A DNA stretch of 64,000 bases, taken from the NCBI GenBank assembly GCA_027563935.2, contig CM050449.1, forward strand, positions 10,816,001 through 10,880,000. Direction: 5' to 3'. Under the pieces are notes generated by a model, which worked only from the letters and a program-made list of their open reading frames with translations, did not search any database and was not told the origin of the DNA. Position 1 is the first letter of the stretch. Each line of letters opens with the position of its first letter. The stretch comes from Costus lasius. Its lineage: Eukaryota; Streptophyta; Magnoliopsida; Zingiberales; Costaceae. Shown here in pieces: positions 53,601 to 63,496 of the stretch. The position numbers were made by a program, and so were the translations under genes.

Positions 53601-56600
53601 TCAATCTTGGATTGGGATTTGTGTGACTAAGTAATAGTACTGTCTGTGTTTTAGACGAGTAATTATATACATGAGATTATGAGGAGAGTTTTATTGAGTT
53701 GGTATTTTGTGTGGTTTGACTTGGAACTTGATTTTGGAAGCATGAGGATGAAGTACGGGAACTGTTCACTTTTGTTTCAGAATTAGAATTTGGATAAATT
53801 TGGGGACAAATTCTTTTGAGGGTAGAATGTTAGAACTAAATTTTATATAGTGACTTACTTGTAATGTTATAAACTTACTGGGTTTTTTAATGCAAAAGTG
53901 ATAAAAAAAAGAAAACCCTTGTGTGCCACTAGTTTGATTTTTTTTTCTTCTCTCCCGTGTAAGCTTTCGACACCTCACTTGCTTGCTCCCGCATCTCCCC
54001 TTTCGGTGACAAAATTGTGGTCAGTGATGATGGGAGCCGGTGTGGTTTCGTTTGGTCAGTGGTGCAATGTCGTCTTCTTGGCGAATCCTGTAGCATCCAA
54101 CGATGCCTACTATGATTTCCAATGGTGTCTGGATACAAGGCTCTCTGTTAGAGCAACTTCTTCAGCCGGCAGCATCACCACCTCGCACTGATCTTTCCCC
54201 TTCTTCCCTAGTTGTACATAGCTGTGATCAACTCGTTCAATGTTGGTGATGAGTCCACCCTAGGGTTAAACCATGAGTCCATCGACAAGTTCTATGCATC
54301 GGTGACATCTTGCTGGCCCTGAGGACACTGGTGGCTAGTTTTGGTAAGGTTCTAGAAACCCCAACCTTGCTTAGTTGATTTTGATTTAGGTGAGTGGACA
54401 ATAAACTCCACTTGTGTATGTGGTGATTAGGGGTATAATTTATAAATTGATGTAGGACATACAATGATACATGTTTGATTTGATTTATACATATAGGAAA
54501 AAGGAAATTATTGGAATTTTCAAAAAAAATAAGAGGATAAAAGATACTAAATTTGAGGTAGGTATCCTTATCCTTTGTACTTTGTGCCAATTTCATGATT
54601 AAGGTAGTGGCACCTTACCATTCACTTCTGCCAATTAGTTGATTATTGTCCTGTTGCCCTCCTGACTTGCATAGAAATATAATTACTAATTCTTAGTATT
54701 TAGTTATTGTATTGCTATTTTCTATCATATTATCTTTACTCCAGATTTGTTGTTATATTGTCGGTCAACTACATACTAAATTTGTTATATTCTGGGTGAA
54801 GAGACTGGTCAATTAATATTTGTCCATAGCTCGACGAGGGTTTGGGCTATGAGTTCTGTTATACTGGTCATTGATTGGCCATAGTTATGGTATGGACCAT
54901 TGGACTGTGGGCTTTTGATTGGCTCATTTTCGATAGTTATAAGAGAATTTAGGATGAGAGGTGTGGCATGCTACACTAGTGGATTCCTGATGGGTAGCTC
55001 TTCATGTTTTAGATTTCAGTGTCTTGTTTGCTACAAAATGAATCCAATGCTTAGTTTGCCAGTAATGTTTACTTTGGAAATTAAAGGCGTTATTGAAGAA
55101 GTATGGTATGACAATACTCCCTACAAGGGCTGGTCACGCTACCTTGCTGTGTTGGGGAAGCAAGGTGCTACCTTTTCTACTATGACCTTTGGTTTGCAAG
55201 GGAATCAATATTCCGTCACTGTGTTAGCCCAATTTCCGTCAACTAAATTCTGCCCCGCTTCCATGCGCTGCAGTTATGGACAGCAAACTATTTGATATCA
55301 TGTGGAATTTGAACATATTTCCTTCAACCTCAAACACACAAGTAGAGCAATCCAGATCAATCAATTCAACATTGGATCTTGGAAGATGCTGACTCATCTG
55401 GTTGTAAGAGCAATCCTTAAATTATATTTTTCCCATATAATTATTTTTGGAGCACTGGTGGCTCAGAATTATTTTAATCAATCTACTTAGAGGCACTTTC
55501 ATATTGCTAGATTTAATTAGTGGCACTGCACGGTACCTTTATACTTCTATATGGCTCTACACTCTCCCCCTGTTCACTATAATTTTTTTGTGGTTGGTAT
55601 CAGTATGTAGAGCTCAGTATGTTGCCTGTTCATCAGCACCATGCTAACTGTTATAACATGTATTGTAATTGTCAGATCCAGTTGGTGGTATTTCGAACCT
55701 TGGGTTTTTGGATGGATAGTACTGTTAGTTCTATTATCCCACTACATCATTTCCATTTTGTTAATTTGTGGGAACTGCTGTGATAATCATCTCACCTTTA
55801 TGCTACTGATGTTTGAAGCCTTGTGTTTTGGGATGGGAATAGAAAATTTATGTGCCTATGTGACATTAGGTTCAGGAGTGTGCTGGTCAAAGTATCACAC
55901 TATTAATTCTCTTTTCATCCTATTGTAATCAAGGTTTTAAAAGCTGGTCCGGACTAGTGTATTGGGTCCATAGACAAAATTTGCAGAACTAGACGCGTGT
56001 AGAGGAATAAGGAGTGAGCTTGCGGTGGATGTGTAGAGGAATAAGGAGTGAGCTTGCGGTGGATGGCGGACGCAAGTCTTCTCCTCTTCTTTTTCTTCTT
56101 CTCCATGTGCTCGCAACGGACGGTGGACGGATTGATGCTTGCTTTCTTTTAGCTGAACAAGTTCAAAAAGTAGTGGGGATGATGGATATATTATATATAT
56201 TAGCTTGGCAAGGTCAGGTAGAATATTTTATAGCTCATTCTAATGAGGATGACAGATATAATATAGTTATCCTTTATTATTAATTTCCTATTCGTTATTG
56301 CAATATTATGATTGAGTTTAGTTGTCAAGTATCCTCGTGCTTTAAGTTGTCTAAAATAGTTAATAGTTAATTTATTACTTGAAAGCAACACATTATTGAC
56401 CTTTGGTAGACAGTTAAAAAGTCATTTCTGAGATTCAATTTCATTATTGCTTACCTCCTATTATATCATCACTTCACTAGGAGGCGTTTTTAAGCTCGAG
56501 TTATTCCTGCCTGAGGAGTACCCAATGGCTGCACCCAAGGTACTTAAGCTACTATTGCTATTACGATCTATTGATGTATTAATTATTCAATGAGATTTCC

Positions 56601-58244
56601 TACTACACAAGAACAAGACATGGTAACACAATTATACTTGTATGTAAACCTCATTCTTGTTGATGAAATTTCCCTATGGAGAATGCCAATTTTTTTGGGT
56701 TTTTACGCTAAATTTTCTGAATCACAAGTATGTCTCTTGTTACTACATACAAATCATGAATATTAGGTATAATGACCTTTTCTGATAAACAAAATATTAG
56801 TAAATCCTGCATTGCTTTTACTTTTGCTTAAGTATACTTGATGTTTATTTTTTGTGTAGTATACTGTTCTATGTTGTGAACTTGGCTTGCGTACTGTTGC
56901 CAGCTAGCATATAGTGGTGCTGACTTGTCTTGCTGATGGCAAAGGTTCAACTTAATCTACTTGAGCGGCCTTAGATTGTAAAAGAGACCTCTCCTAATTT
57001 AACTGGAACGATTAGTTGTTGATTAGTTGTTCATTTAAAGAGATCTCTCATAATTTTAGGGTCTTCCTACCAAGGAAGCAAAAATCGGTCCGGTACCGAC
57101 TGGTTTGACCGGTTTGTATCGGTCTGGTGAGGGCGCGGTCGCGAACCAATAGAAAATTGTCGGTATAGTAAAAAAATAATTTTTTATCTCGGTACCGATA
57201 TGTACGGGTCGGTTTTTATAAAAACCGGTCGGTTTGTACTGGTTTTAATTAAAAAAATTAATTTAAAGATTAATTTCAGTTTATACTGGTACGGTACAAG
57301 TACCGGTTTTAATTATAATATTTAATTATTATATTAAAAAAATTTAAATTAAAACTAGATTTATTCGGTTTACCGTACCATTACAGGTCGATCGGACCGG
57401 TTTTCTGATCCTTGCTTCTTACATTAGGGAACATATGTGGAAAATATTTTTAAGAAAGTTTATTTTCTACGTTTTGTTATAGAATAAGAGCATGACTTAG
57501 GAATTACTTTTCCTCATTTTTGTATCATTTGAAACCCTAGTAAAAATAACTAGGGAGGCAGAAACATTACGAATGTAAAAACAATTGAATTTTGAGTTGG
57601 CTCATATTTTAAGTTTTTTAAGGATTGATTGAGTTGAATATTTATATTTTTAATTAATTTGTCTTACATTTTTTTTTTTTTTCAAATATTTGTATTATGA
57701 TTAGTTTTATTTTAAAGCCAAGTTGATTCTACATCTAGGAACTTTTTTCTTTTCTTTTCTTTTTTTTCAATTATGCTAAGATAGAAACTGAAGCACGCGT
57801 TGGTTTCAAATATTTTTCTACCTTTTTTTTCAAATATATCAGGCTATGTATGTTTTAGTTTGAGAAATCACCTAGTTAATTTCTGACTTATTACTCATGC
57901 TTCAAGTAGGTCATCAATTTTTCTTGTTTCAATCAAGTCATCAAAGAGTTGTTGCAGTTAACTCCTTTCTCAAGTGTTGATGGACTTGCGCACAAGATCC
58001 ATGGTTTGTTTCATTTAGGCGTAATACTTCAGTGACTTGTAGAGGATTTGATTGCAGCATATCCTGAAACTTAGTGAGTTGATCGAAATTAATAAAAAGT
58101 TAAACAACCTATTTGAAACAAAGGTCATAGATTAATAACTAGTACCTACTTTACCCATTCACCTTAAATGTCCGTCTACCAAAGGCATCAATTTTTTTTT
58201 TTAAAAAAATACTATATCAAAGTCCCAATTCACCCATGAGTTTG

Positions 58245-58275
<31 letters not shown>

Positions 58276-61200
58276 ATATGCATATATGTATATCCCATCT
58301 ATTTTAAGTCTTCATGAAGAGAATGAACTAGTTGACTGTTTTGGAAGTCAGCTTGTTTGGAAACTCGACAGGATTGCTCTTAATAACTCTAGGAATAGCC
58401 TGCAGCACTATAGCCAGATATTGAACACCAACATTTTACTTTTCCACAATTAGATGTCAAAATCTGATGATCATGGTAAATTGCAAACTTTTTTTGAGAA
58501 CCTTAACAATTTACATGAATTCCTTTTGATGGCTTAAGCAAGTGATTTGTTGAAGGTGATTTTTTTGGAATGGAAACTAAACATAGTAATAAAATAATAA
58601 AAATGGCAACGTGAATATGAGAGTGTGGAATCAAGGTAAAGGAATGTGTCAATGTCCTAAATGTTGGCAAAATAAAATAAAAAAATATATATACAAAGAA
58701 GGTGGAACAGGATGAGAAAACAAGAAAAATAGTAATTGTAAAATAAAAAGAATAATATAATTGGTAGATGAAAATAATAAGAACAATATAAAAGGACGCT
58801 TCGACCAAAAAAAAGAAATTAGAGAGATCGGTGGGGGGAGAGAATGGAGAAATGAGAGAAAATGATAAAAAAAATTAAAAGAGAGAGAAAATGAGCTCGG
58901 GAGAGGAAAATAAAAAAGAAGAGAATGAAGATAGTCTTCGGCCAAAAGAAGAAGAAAAATAAGGAAAGAGATCTAGGGAGAGAAGCGAACAAGAAGACTA
59001 AAGAAAAAGAAGGGGGAACTCAGCCCTAAAGAAAGATGAAAAAAGGAAAAAAGAGATACTCGGGTGCTGGTGGTGATAAACATGTATAATTAATAAGGTA
59101 ATTCTTTTCTTTCGTTCTTGATGGAGAGTAAACTCTGGTTAAAAAAATCAACATGGTGGAAAGTAAACTCTGGTTGAAAAAATCAACATGATGCAAAGTA
59201 AATTCCAGGGAAAAAATAGCACGACAGGCTAAAAGATCAATATGATGGGAGAGCAAACTCCGATTAAAAATAGTTAAAAAGTTGCTAACAGAGAGTAAAC
59301 TTTGATAAAAAAATCAGCATTGATGGAGAGTAAATTCTGAAATAAATTAAAATTATATAATATTATGAAATTCTTGGTGAAGAGAAAAATGGGGTGTGTT
59401 AAAAAAAAGGTGCATTCAAAAAAAAAAATAGAGAAAAGGGGGAGACGACTTCAAGCAACGGTATAAAAAAAGTTTATCTCAGTGTCTTGGCTTCAAACCC
59501 ATGATGCAAACACGCCAAGAATCAAAATGGAGAAAAGAAGAACCTTGTCCTAATTCCTTAACCGGATGATCACTATAGCAAGTAATGGGTCTTGATGATC
59601 ACTATAACAAGTAATGGGTCTGCATCATACTTGTACTCAGTCACTTCCAAGCTATTACAACATTACTTAAATCAGAATCAGAATAGTTGCTTCCATGGCA
59701 TTACAGTTGTAAAGGAAATACTCCAGCCCAACCCTCTACTCCATGATAGAATGAAGGCTTGCCATCAAAACTTTGTTGCACACCATTAAGCCTTGAATTC
59801 ATGTCCTTGAAAAGTCAGCAATCATGATGCATATGCCAAATTCAGACGACTTGACTCATCAAGCTAAAATGGAGAAAAGATGAATCTTGCCCTAATTTCT
59901 AGTGTCGCCACCCTGGATGATCAGTAATGGGTTAGCATCATACTTGTAATAGTCATTTCGAAGTTGTTCAACATTACTCAAATCCGAATAGTCACTCCTT
60001 TAGCATTATGGCTCTAAAGGAAATACTCCAACATAACCCTCTACTCTATAATAAATGAAGGCTTGTCATCAAAACTTTGTTCGTGCTCTATTAAGCCTTG
60101 AATTCATGTCTTGAAAAGCCAAGAGTGTTGTGCAATCATGCTGTTGTAGATGCCATTAGTGTGGCCAAAGCTATTGTTAAAGTCTATCAACATACCATGA
60201 TTTCTACTCGTTGCCCTTTCTAGTTGCTAGGTCCTCTTCCATAGTTGTGATCTAAGCCAATGTCTAGCCTTCTTGTACAATTATTCCAGGATTCAATAAA
60301 ATATTCAAAGTGAGTGGAAAGCCAGGACGACGAGTAGGAATCATAGTGAGTATGCTAATGGACTTCAACAATGGCTTGGCCACAACAGTGACATTTGTGG
60401 TGGTGGTGATTGAACAACATTTTTCTACTTTTCAAGGATGTGAACTTAGGCCTTGATCGATGTGAACTTAGGCCTTGAATAACATAGTATTTCCTTAGGT
60501 GTCATAACGCCGTGGGAGTGTCTATTCTAATTTGAGTAATGTTATAATAGCTTAGAACAAAGGTTAGTGACCGTGACCAAGGTTCAGAAATCCGGTCCGA
60601 CTAGACAACCAGTAGTCGGATCAGTACATATTGGTTGTATTGGACGAAAACCTGGTGGAACCGGTGGAGCAATGGAAGAAAGAAGAAGAATAAGAACCGT
60701 CGCCTATTCGCATTCACCGGCCTTTTTTCCTTCCTTTCCTTCTTCCTCTCCTCTTTTCCTTCTCTTTCTTCTCTTTCTCTCGCCCAATTCCACCTTTTGA
60801 AAAACTTGACAGTGACAATTATGATGCTAAGCCATTACTTGCCACGAAGCTCATCCGATTTCAACTTATGACACAAGGAATTAGGGTAAGACCAAGGAAG
60901 CACAAACCGGTCCAGTACCGACCGGTTTGTACTGGTCCGGTGAGGGAGCGGTTGCTGACCAATAGAAAACCGTCAGTATAGAAAAAAAAATAATATTTTT
61001 TCTCGGCACCGGTACCTTACCGATACCAGTTTTAATTAAAAAAAATTAATTTAAAAATTAATTTCAGTTTATACTAGTACGGTATCGGTACGATACTGGT
61101 ATAGTACCAGTTTTAATTATAATATTTAATTATTATATTAAAAAAAATTTAAATTTAAATTAGAATTTTTTGGTTTACCGCCGGTACCATACCAGTACCG

Positions 61201-63496
61201 GTCGGTACGTACCAGTCTGATATCCCGTTGGACTGATACATCAGACCGGTTTTCCGATCCTTGGGTAAGACTCATCTTTTCTCTTTTTCAGCTCAACAAG
61301 TTAAGTCATTGTGGGTTTGAAGCCTATACGTTGTGGGTTTGAAGCCCGACGTTGAGATAAAATTTTTCTTCTCTTTTTTATATATCCCTCAAAGACATCC
61401 CCTCTTTTTCTCTCTTTCTTCTTTTCTTTCTTTTTGAATGCATATTATTTTTCTCTCTATCAAGAATTTTATAATATAATATAATTTTAATTTATTTCGA
61501 GTTTTACTCTTCATCTAGGTTGAATTTTTTTAATCAGACTTTACTCTTCGTTAACCATTTGTTTAACCAGAGTTTACTCTCTGTTATGTTGATTTTTTTA
61601 ATTGGAGTTTACTTTTCATCATGTTGATTCTTTTAAAAGAGTTCACTCTTTGTTATATTATTTTTTGATCTGGAGTTTACTTCCCATTATGTTGATTTTT
61701 TTAATTAGAGTTTACTTTCTAGCAAAGATTAGCTTGAGAGGAAGAACGAACAAGAGAAAGAAAAGAATTACCTTAATAATTATGCATGTTTCTCACCACG
61801 GGCACCCGGATATCTATTTTTTCCTTCATCTTTCTTTAGGGCCGACATCCTTTTGTTTTGTCTTCTTGTCGGCTTCTCTCTCTGATCTCTTTTCTTTCTT
61901 TTTTCCTTCTTTTGCCTTAAGGCTATTTCCCTCCTTGATCTCTCACATCTCCATTCTCTCTCTCTTTATCTTTCTTTGCCAACCTCTCTCTCTCCCTTTT
62001 TTTCATTGTTTTTGCTCATTTTTCCATTCTCTCCCCACTGACCTCTCTAGCCTCTTTCTGTTTTTTGGTTATTCTTCTTCCTATTTTCATTTACCTATTT
62101 TATTACTTTTTCTTTTACCTTTACCTTCTACGTACATATGTATATATATTTCTTTGCCCTTCTTTGGGACATTGTCATGTTCTTTCACCTTCATGCTACA
62201 CTCCTGTACTCACTTTGCCATTTTTTTCATTTTGTTACTATTTTTACTTTTCATTCTAATCCTTTTGATGCCATGATTTATTTATTTTTTCATTATTTTA
62301 TTTTCTTCACACCATGCCATGAATCCACGTTTCTCCTTCAACTTGTTTTTACCCACAACCATTGACGCATTTTACCATTTTCGCCTTCATAATATTGTTT
62401 TTTTTAAAAAAATTCACCTTCTACATGATTTTTTTCATTCTAGAATCTACACTTCCAATGTATTCTGAATTTCGTTTAGCCCCTTGCGTAGTTAATGTTA
62501 CAGCACTGGTCTGTTCTGCTATGTCTAATATTTGAAGAGAGAATATAATTCATGAGTCATCAAAGATCACTATGATTTGACATTATCTTGTGGTAGTTGA
62601 AACTTGACAATTGAAATTGGTACCAATTGTTAACATGTGCTAACCTTCTTGCTGAATGTTAATAGCCTTGTTAAAGAAGTCAGAGTTGCATCACTTGTCA
62701 ACTGTCAATCGCACATATTTCCTTCTAGAATTTTGCTATTGAATATTTTTTTATCAACCAAAATTGGTGTCTTAGAAGTATTCACAGTTTTTTTTGAAAT
62801 AAGCTAAGATATATATTGTGGGAACATTTTTCCATTTGGCCTTGGTTTATTCATGGTCTGAGAAAGCCTAGTGCTTGCTCATTAAAAATGAGTCAAAATA
62901 ATTCATGATGGTTACTCAAATAGAAGTGTTGAACTAGTATCAGCCATCAAACATGGTTTCCTTCATTACAAAAGAATTTATGGAAGATTGATTGTACTTT
63001 TATCTACTATCAGCAAGATGTTCGTTACACGAATTCATTGCAGACACAAACCTTCTGAGGAGAGGTGACTATATAACAAAATGGTACGAAAGTATCAATT
63101 ATGCGCTTCTTTTTCCTTGATGTTTAGAAAGCCTTCTGTTAGTATGTGCGTTTTTATCCTGATACATACAGTTGACTTCCGCAACTGTTGTATATTCAAT
63201 ATCTTAGGTATAGAATTTGTTATTATTTCTTGCATTTTTCTCATAGCTTGTCTTTGAACATTTAGCTTTGTTTCATTTTATTCTGGTACTCTACGTTCAG
63301 GTTCGCTTCCTCACAAAAATCTACCATCCGAATATTGACAAGGTAAGCAATTTTTTTTCTTTTCTCTTTATGCTTTGGAGCTGATTTTGATTTCTGTTAA
63401 ATTCATTTAATGTTTTGTGCAGCTTGGACGAATATGCCTTGATATTTTGAAAGACAAGTGGAGTCCAGCGCTGCAAATTCGAACAGTATTGCTGAG
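38670..63496 (+). CDS. UBC13: Ubiquitin-conjugating enzyme E2, UBC13/UBC35-36 type (3' end beyond window)
   Basis: E2 enzyme that, with a Uev/MMS2 partner, builds Lys63-linked ubiquitin chains (DNA damage tolerance, iron and immune signalling in plants). Exons here: 38670-38705, 38805-38832, 39037-39123, 56481-56539, 63301-63342, 63423-63496. Phases fit throughout, giving the first 108 of about 153 residues. The order is [89 protein letters not shown]. The catalytic Cys is in RICLDIL, preceded by the HPN motif. The start Met is the first ATG after the TATA box. The N-terminus MGSS replaces the usual MANS. Introns 3 (17,357 bp) and 4 (6,761 bp) are swollen by transposons; introns 1, 2 and 5 are 99, 204 and 80 bp. 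Remaining exons lie past the right edge. Confidence 0.95.
39124..40799. other. First part of UBC13 intron 3
   Basis: Unique-looking AT-rich intron DNA with no gene or clear repeat. A small minus-strand open frame near 40520-40717 matches nothing known. Confidence 0.5.
40800..41675. mobile_element. 860-bp hAT-like nonautonomous element with exact 8-bp target duplication
   Basis: The element is 40808-41667. Its ends CAAGTTGTCA and TGACAACCTTG are inverted repeats with one extra base. The 8-mer CTCATGAC is identical on both sides (40800-40807, 41668-41675), as expected for hAT-superfamily insertion. Subterminal DNA is packed with GGATCTTACGATCC-type palindromic repeats at both edges (about 40850-40980 and 41590-41655), typical of transposase-binding regions. 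The interior has no coding frame. Confidence 0.88.
41676..41827. other. UBC13 intron 3 spacer
   Basis: Short intron DNA between two repeat blocks; nothing further is seen. Confidence 0.4.
41828..42325. repeat. TCGGTAA-rich MITE-like block
   Basis: Dense direct and inverted copies of TCGGTAAATCGG and TTTACCGA. The outer edges are inverted: GGTGAGCAT at the left, and ATGCTCA at the right next to TTCGGTTTTTACCGA. This is the layout of a hAT-type MITE. The target duplication is not clear, so the limits are approximate. Confidence 0.55.
42326..43337. other. UBC13 intron 3, no recognised feature
   Basis: AT-rich intron DNA with a TATG/TACA-rich low-complexity patch at about 43011-43060. Nothing coding is supported. 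Confidence 0.4.
43407..44212. mobile_element. 790-bp hAT-like nonautonomous element inside the left LTR
   Basis: The element is 43415-44204. It starts TAGGCATGAACTGAA and ends with the complement of TAGGGCGG. Flanks AAGAAAAA and AACAAAAA (8 bp, one mismatch) are the target duplication. It is absent from the same place in the right LTR (about 53890), which gives an empty-site comparison. Both edges carry runs of AACCGAACCGAA-type repeats in opposite orientation. The GC-richer middle (43575-43740) has no credible gene. Confidence 0.8.
44719..44968. mobile_element. hAT-like MITE, short member of the CAAGGATCG family
   Basis: The element is 44727-44960, 234 bp, with perfect 14-bp terminal inverted repeats CAAGGATCGTAAAA. 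Flanks ACGGGATG and ATGGGATG are an 8-bp target duplication with one change. The right LTR lacks the insertion at the matching place (about 54455). The interior is GC-rich and carries GGTACCGG-type subterminal repeats, as in the copies at 57071 and 60893. Confidence 0.85.
46429..46500 (+). pseudogene. Gag fragment, gypsy-like
   Basis: A short frame reads [19 protein letters not shown], resembling the segment of Ty3/gypsy gag proteins with W..VE..F..M.C.D..K. The frame is broken on both sides. It supports the element type but encodes nothing now. Confidence 0.45.
46501..47850. other. Degenerate retroelement interior, ATGATC-rich
   Basis: AT-rich DNA with no open frame; from about 47480 it is rich in ATGATCATG-like strings. 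The last part may include the decayed LTR of the copia element: the sequence just before its primer-binding site ends in CGTTCAACA. Confidence 0.4.
47851..51655 (+). pseudogene. Degenerate Ty1/copia retrotransposon gag-pol
   Basis: TGGTATTAGAGC at 47851-47862 is a near-perfect initiator-Met primer site. Downstream, in family order and in several broken frames: a gag segment ([17 protein letters not shown], 48435-48617), a protease-like [12 protein letters not shown] near 49150, a pre-integrase/integrase segment ([24 protein letters not shown], 49596-49802), reverse transcriptase ([17 protein letters not shown], 50732-51013; YVDD box near 51208), and an end resembling the RNase H linker ([18 protein letters not shown], 51464-51655). 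The protease Asp-Ser-Gly is replaced by Asp-Leu-Gly. Many stops and shifts show it is long dead. Its LTRs could not be delimited. Confidence 0.85.
50351..50453 (+). repeat. 54-bp tandem duplication in the copia remnant
   Basis: GACATGACTAGAGAGTCACA and the following bases occur at 50351 and again at 50405, a period of 54 bp with almost no differences. It is a recent local duplication within an otherwise decayed pol region. Confidence 0.85.
51656..53813. other. Degenerate retroelement interior, ATGATC-rich
   Basis: Very AT-rich, with recurrent TGATCATG, TTATGATC and GATCTTATG strings between about 51690 and 52640, like those at 47480-47720 on the other side of the copia remnant. No open frame is supported. 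The right edge is the purine tract ahead of the right LTR. Confidence 0.4.
53828..55015 (+). repeat. Right LTR of the gypsy-like element, incomplete
   Basis: Starts TGTTAGAACTAAATTTT directly after the purine tract and is collinear with the left LTR, without its two hAT-like insertions. Similarity is lost after about 55015, near TGATGGGTAGCTCTTCATG, so roughly 0.5 kb of LTR is missing or replaced. Confidence 0.7.
55016..56480. other. Last part of UBC13 intron 3
   Basis: No gene is recognised. CAAGGTTTTAAAAGCTGGTCC near 55931 resembles the end of the CAAGGATC hAT-like family and may be a truncated copy. A 34-bp perfect tandem duplication lies at 55997-56064. Confidence 0.45.
55997..56064. repeat. 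34-bp perfect tandem duplication
   Basis: The unit beginning GTGTAGAGGAATAAGGAGTG occurs at 55997-56030 and is repeated without change at 56031-56064. Confidence 0.9.
56540..57062. other. First part of UBC13 intron 4
   Basis: AT-rich intron DNA with no feature seen. Confidence 0.4.
57063..57422. mobile_element. hAT-like MITE of the CAAGGATC family, copy 2
   Basis: The element is 57071-57414, 344 bp, from CAAGGAAGCAAAAATCGGTCC to GGACCGGTTTTCTGATCCTTG. Flanks CTTCCTAC and CTTCTTAC are an 8-bp target duplication with one change. The interior, with TTTTAATTAAAAAAATTAA and GTACCGGTTTTAATTA, matches the copy at 60893-61263 closely. Confidence 0.87.
57423..58540. other. UBC13 intron 4 DNA with a TA microsatellite
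   Basis: AT-rich, with no gene. It has a (TA)n/(TATG)n tract at about 58245-58292. Confidence 0.4.
58545..59515. repeat. Left arm of a ~1-kb inverted repeat pair
   Basis: This block is the imperfect reverse complement of about 61330-62440. Matching landmarks include ATGGCAACGTGAATATGAGAG, GCCCTAAAGAAAGATGAA, TAAGGTAATTCTTTTCTTTC, and TTTATCTCAGTGTCTTGGCTTCAAACCC. It is strongly purine-rich on the plus strand and contains a decayed ~35-bp tandem repeat around GGAGAGTAAACTCTGGTTAA (59120-59345). The pair is probably two opposite insertions of an unknown element, or an inverted duplication. I see no coding domain. Confidence 0.7.
59120..59345. repeat. ~35-bp minisatellite (GAGAGTAAACTCTG...ATCAACATGATG)
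   Basis: Five to six decayed units, each with AGTAAACTCTGRTTAAAAAAATCAACAT or a variant. The same array, inverted, is at about 61505-61720. Confidence 0.75.
59527..60122. repeat. ~340-bp tandem duplication between the inverted-repeat arms
   Basis: Blocks at about 59527-59822 and 59868-60122 are direct copies. Both run through AAAATGGAGAAAAGA, AGTAATGGGT, GCATCATACTTGTA, AAAGGAAATACTCCA, ACCCTCTACTC, AAGCCTTGAATTCATGTC. They differ by scattered changes and small indels. No gene is recognised. Confidence 0.75.
60123..60884. other. UBC13 intron 4 DNA
   Basis: No gene is supported. CAAGGTTCAGAAATCCGGTCC near 60580 resembles an end of the neighbouring hAT-like family and may be a truncated copy. 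Confidence 0.4.
60885..61271. mobile_element. hAT-like MITE of the CAAGGATC family, copy 3, exact target duplication
   Basis: The element is 60893-61263, 371 bp, from CAAGGAAGCACAAACCGGTCC to GACCGGTTTTCCGATCCTTG. The identical 8-mer GGTAAGAC flanks it at 60885-60892 and 61264-61271, diagnostic of hAT-type insertion. GGTACCGG-like subterminal repeats are abundant. It is noncoding. Confidence 0.92.
61330..62440. repeat. Right arm of the ~1-kb inverted repeat pair
   Basis: Imperfect reverse complement of 58545-59515 (see that entry). It is pyrimidine-rich on the plus strand, so it yields long Phe/Leu/Ser open frames such as 61602-62276 that look like membrane proteins but are compositional artefacts. 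Confidence 0.7.
62441..63300. other. Last part of UBC13 intron 4
   Basis: AT-rich intron DNA with no feature seen, ending in the polypyrimidine tract and AG before exon 5. Confidence 0.4.

Larger units (their letters stand above)
43338..55015 (+). mobile_element. Old LTR retrotransposon with gypsy-like ends, heavily nested
   Basis: Direct repeats at 43338-46096 and from 53828 onward begin TGTTATAAC / TGTTAGAAC and run in parallel through 45575 / 55015. The inner edge of the left one ends GGGGTGCGACA, followed by TGGCATTAGAG at 46104, a decayed initiator-Met primer site. Just before the right repeat is a purine tract, TTTTGAGGGTAGAA (53814-53827), preceded by GGGGACAAATTC, as in plant Ty3/gypsy 3' ends. 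A gag-like scrap ([13 protein letters not shown]) lies near 46429-46500. The right LTR fades after about 55015, so its true end is not defined. The interior also carries Ty1/copia pol remnants, which must be a separate insertion or a chimera. Confidence 0.65.

Noticed and set aside
54900..55295. 131-codon open frame near the right LTR
   Set aside because: It begins in LTR-like DNA, crosses the point where LTR similarity ends, and matches no family I know.
61602..62276. 224-codon open frame that looks like a membrane protein
   Set aside because: Composition is almost only pyrimidine-derived Phe/Leu/Ser codons, and it lies in a repeat arm whose other copy has no such frame.
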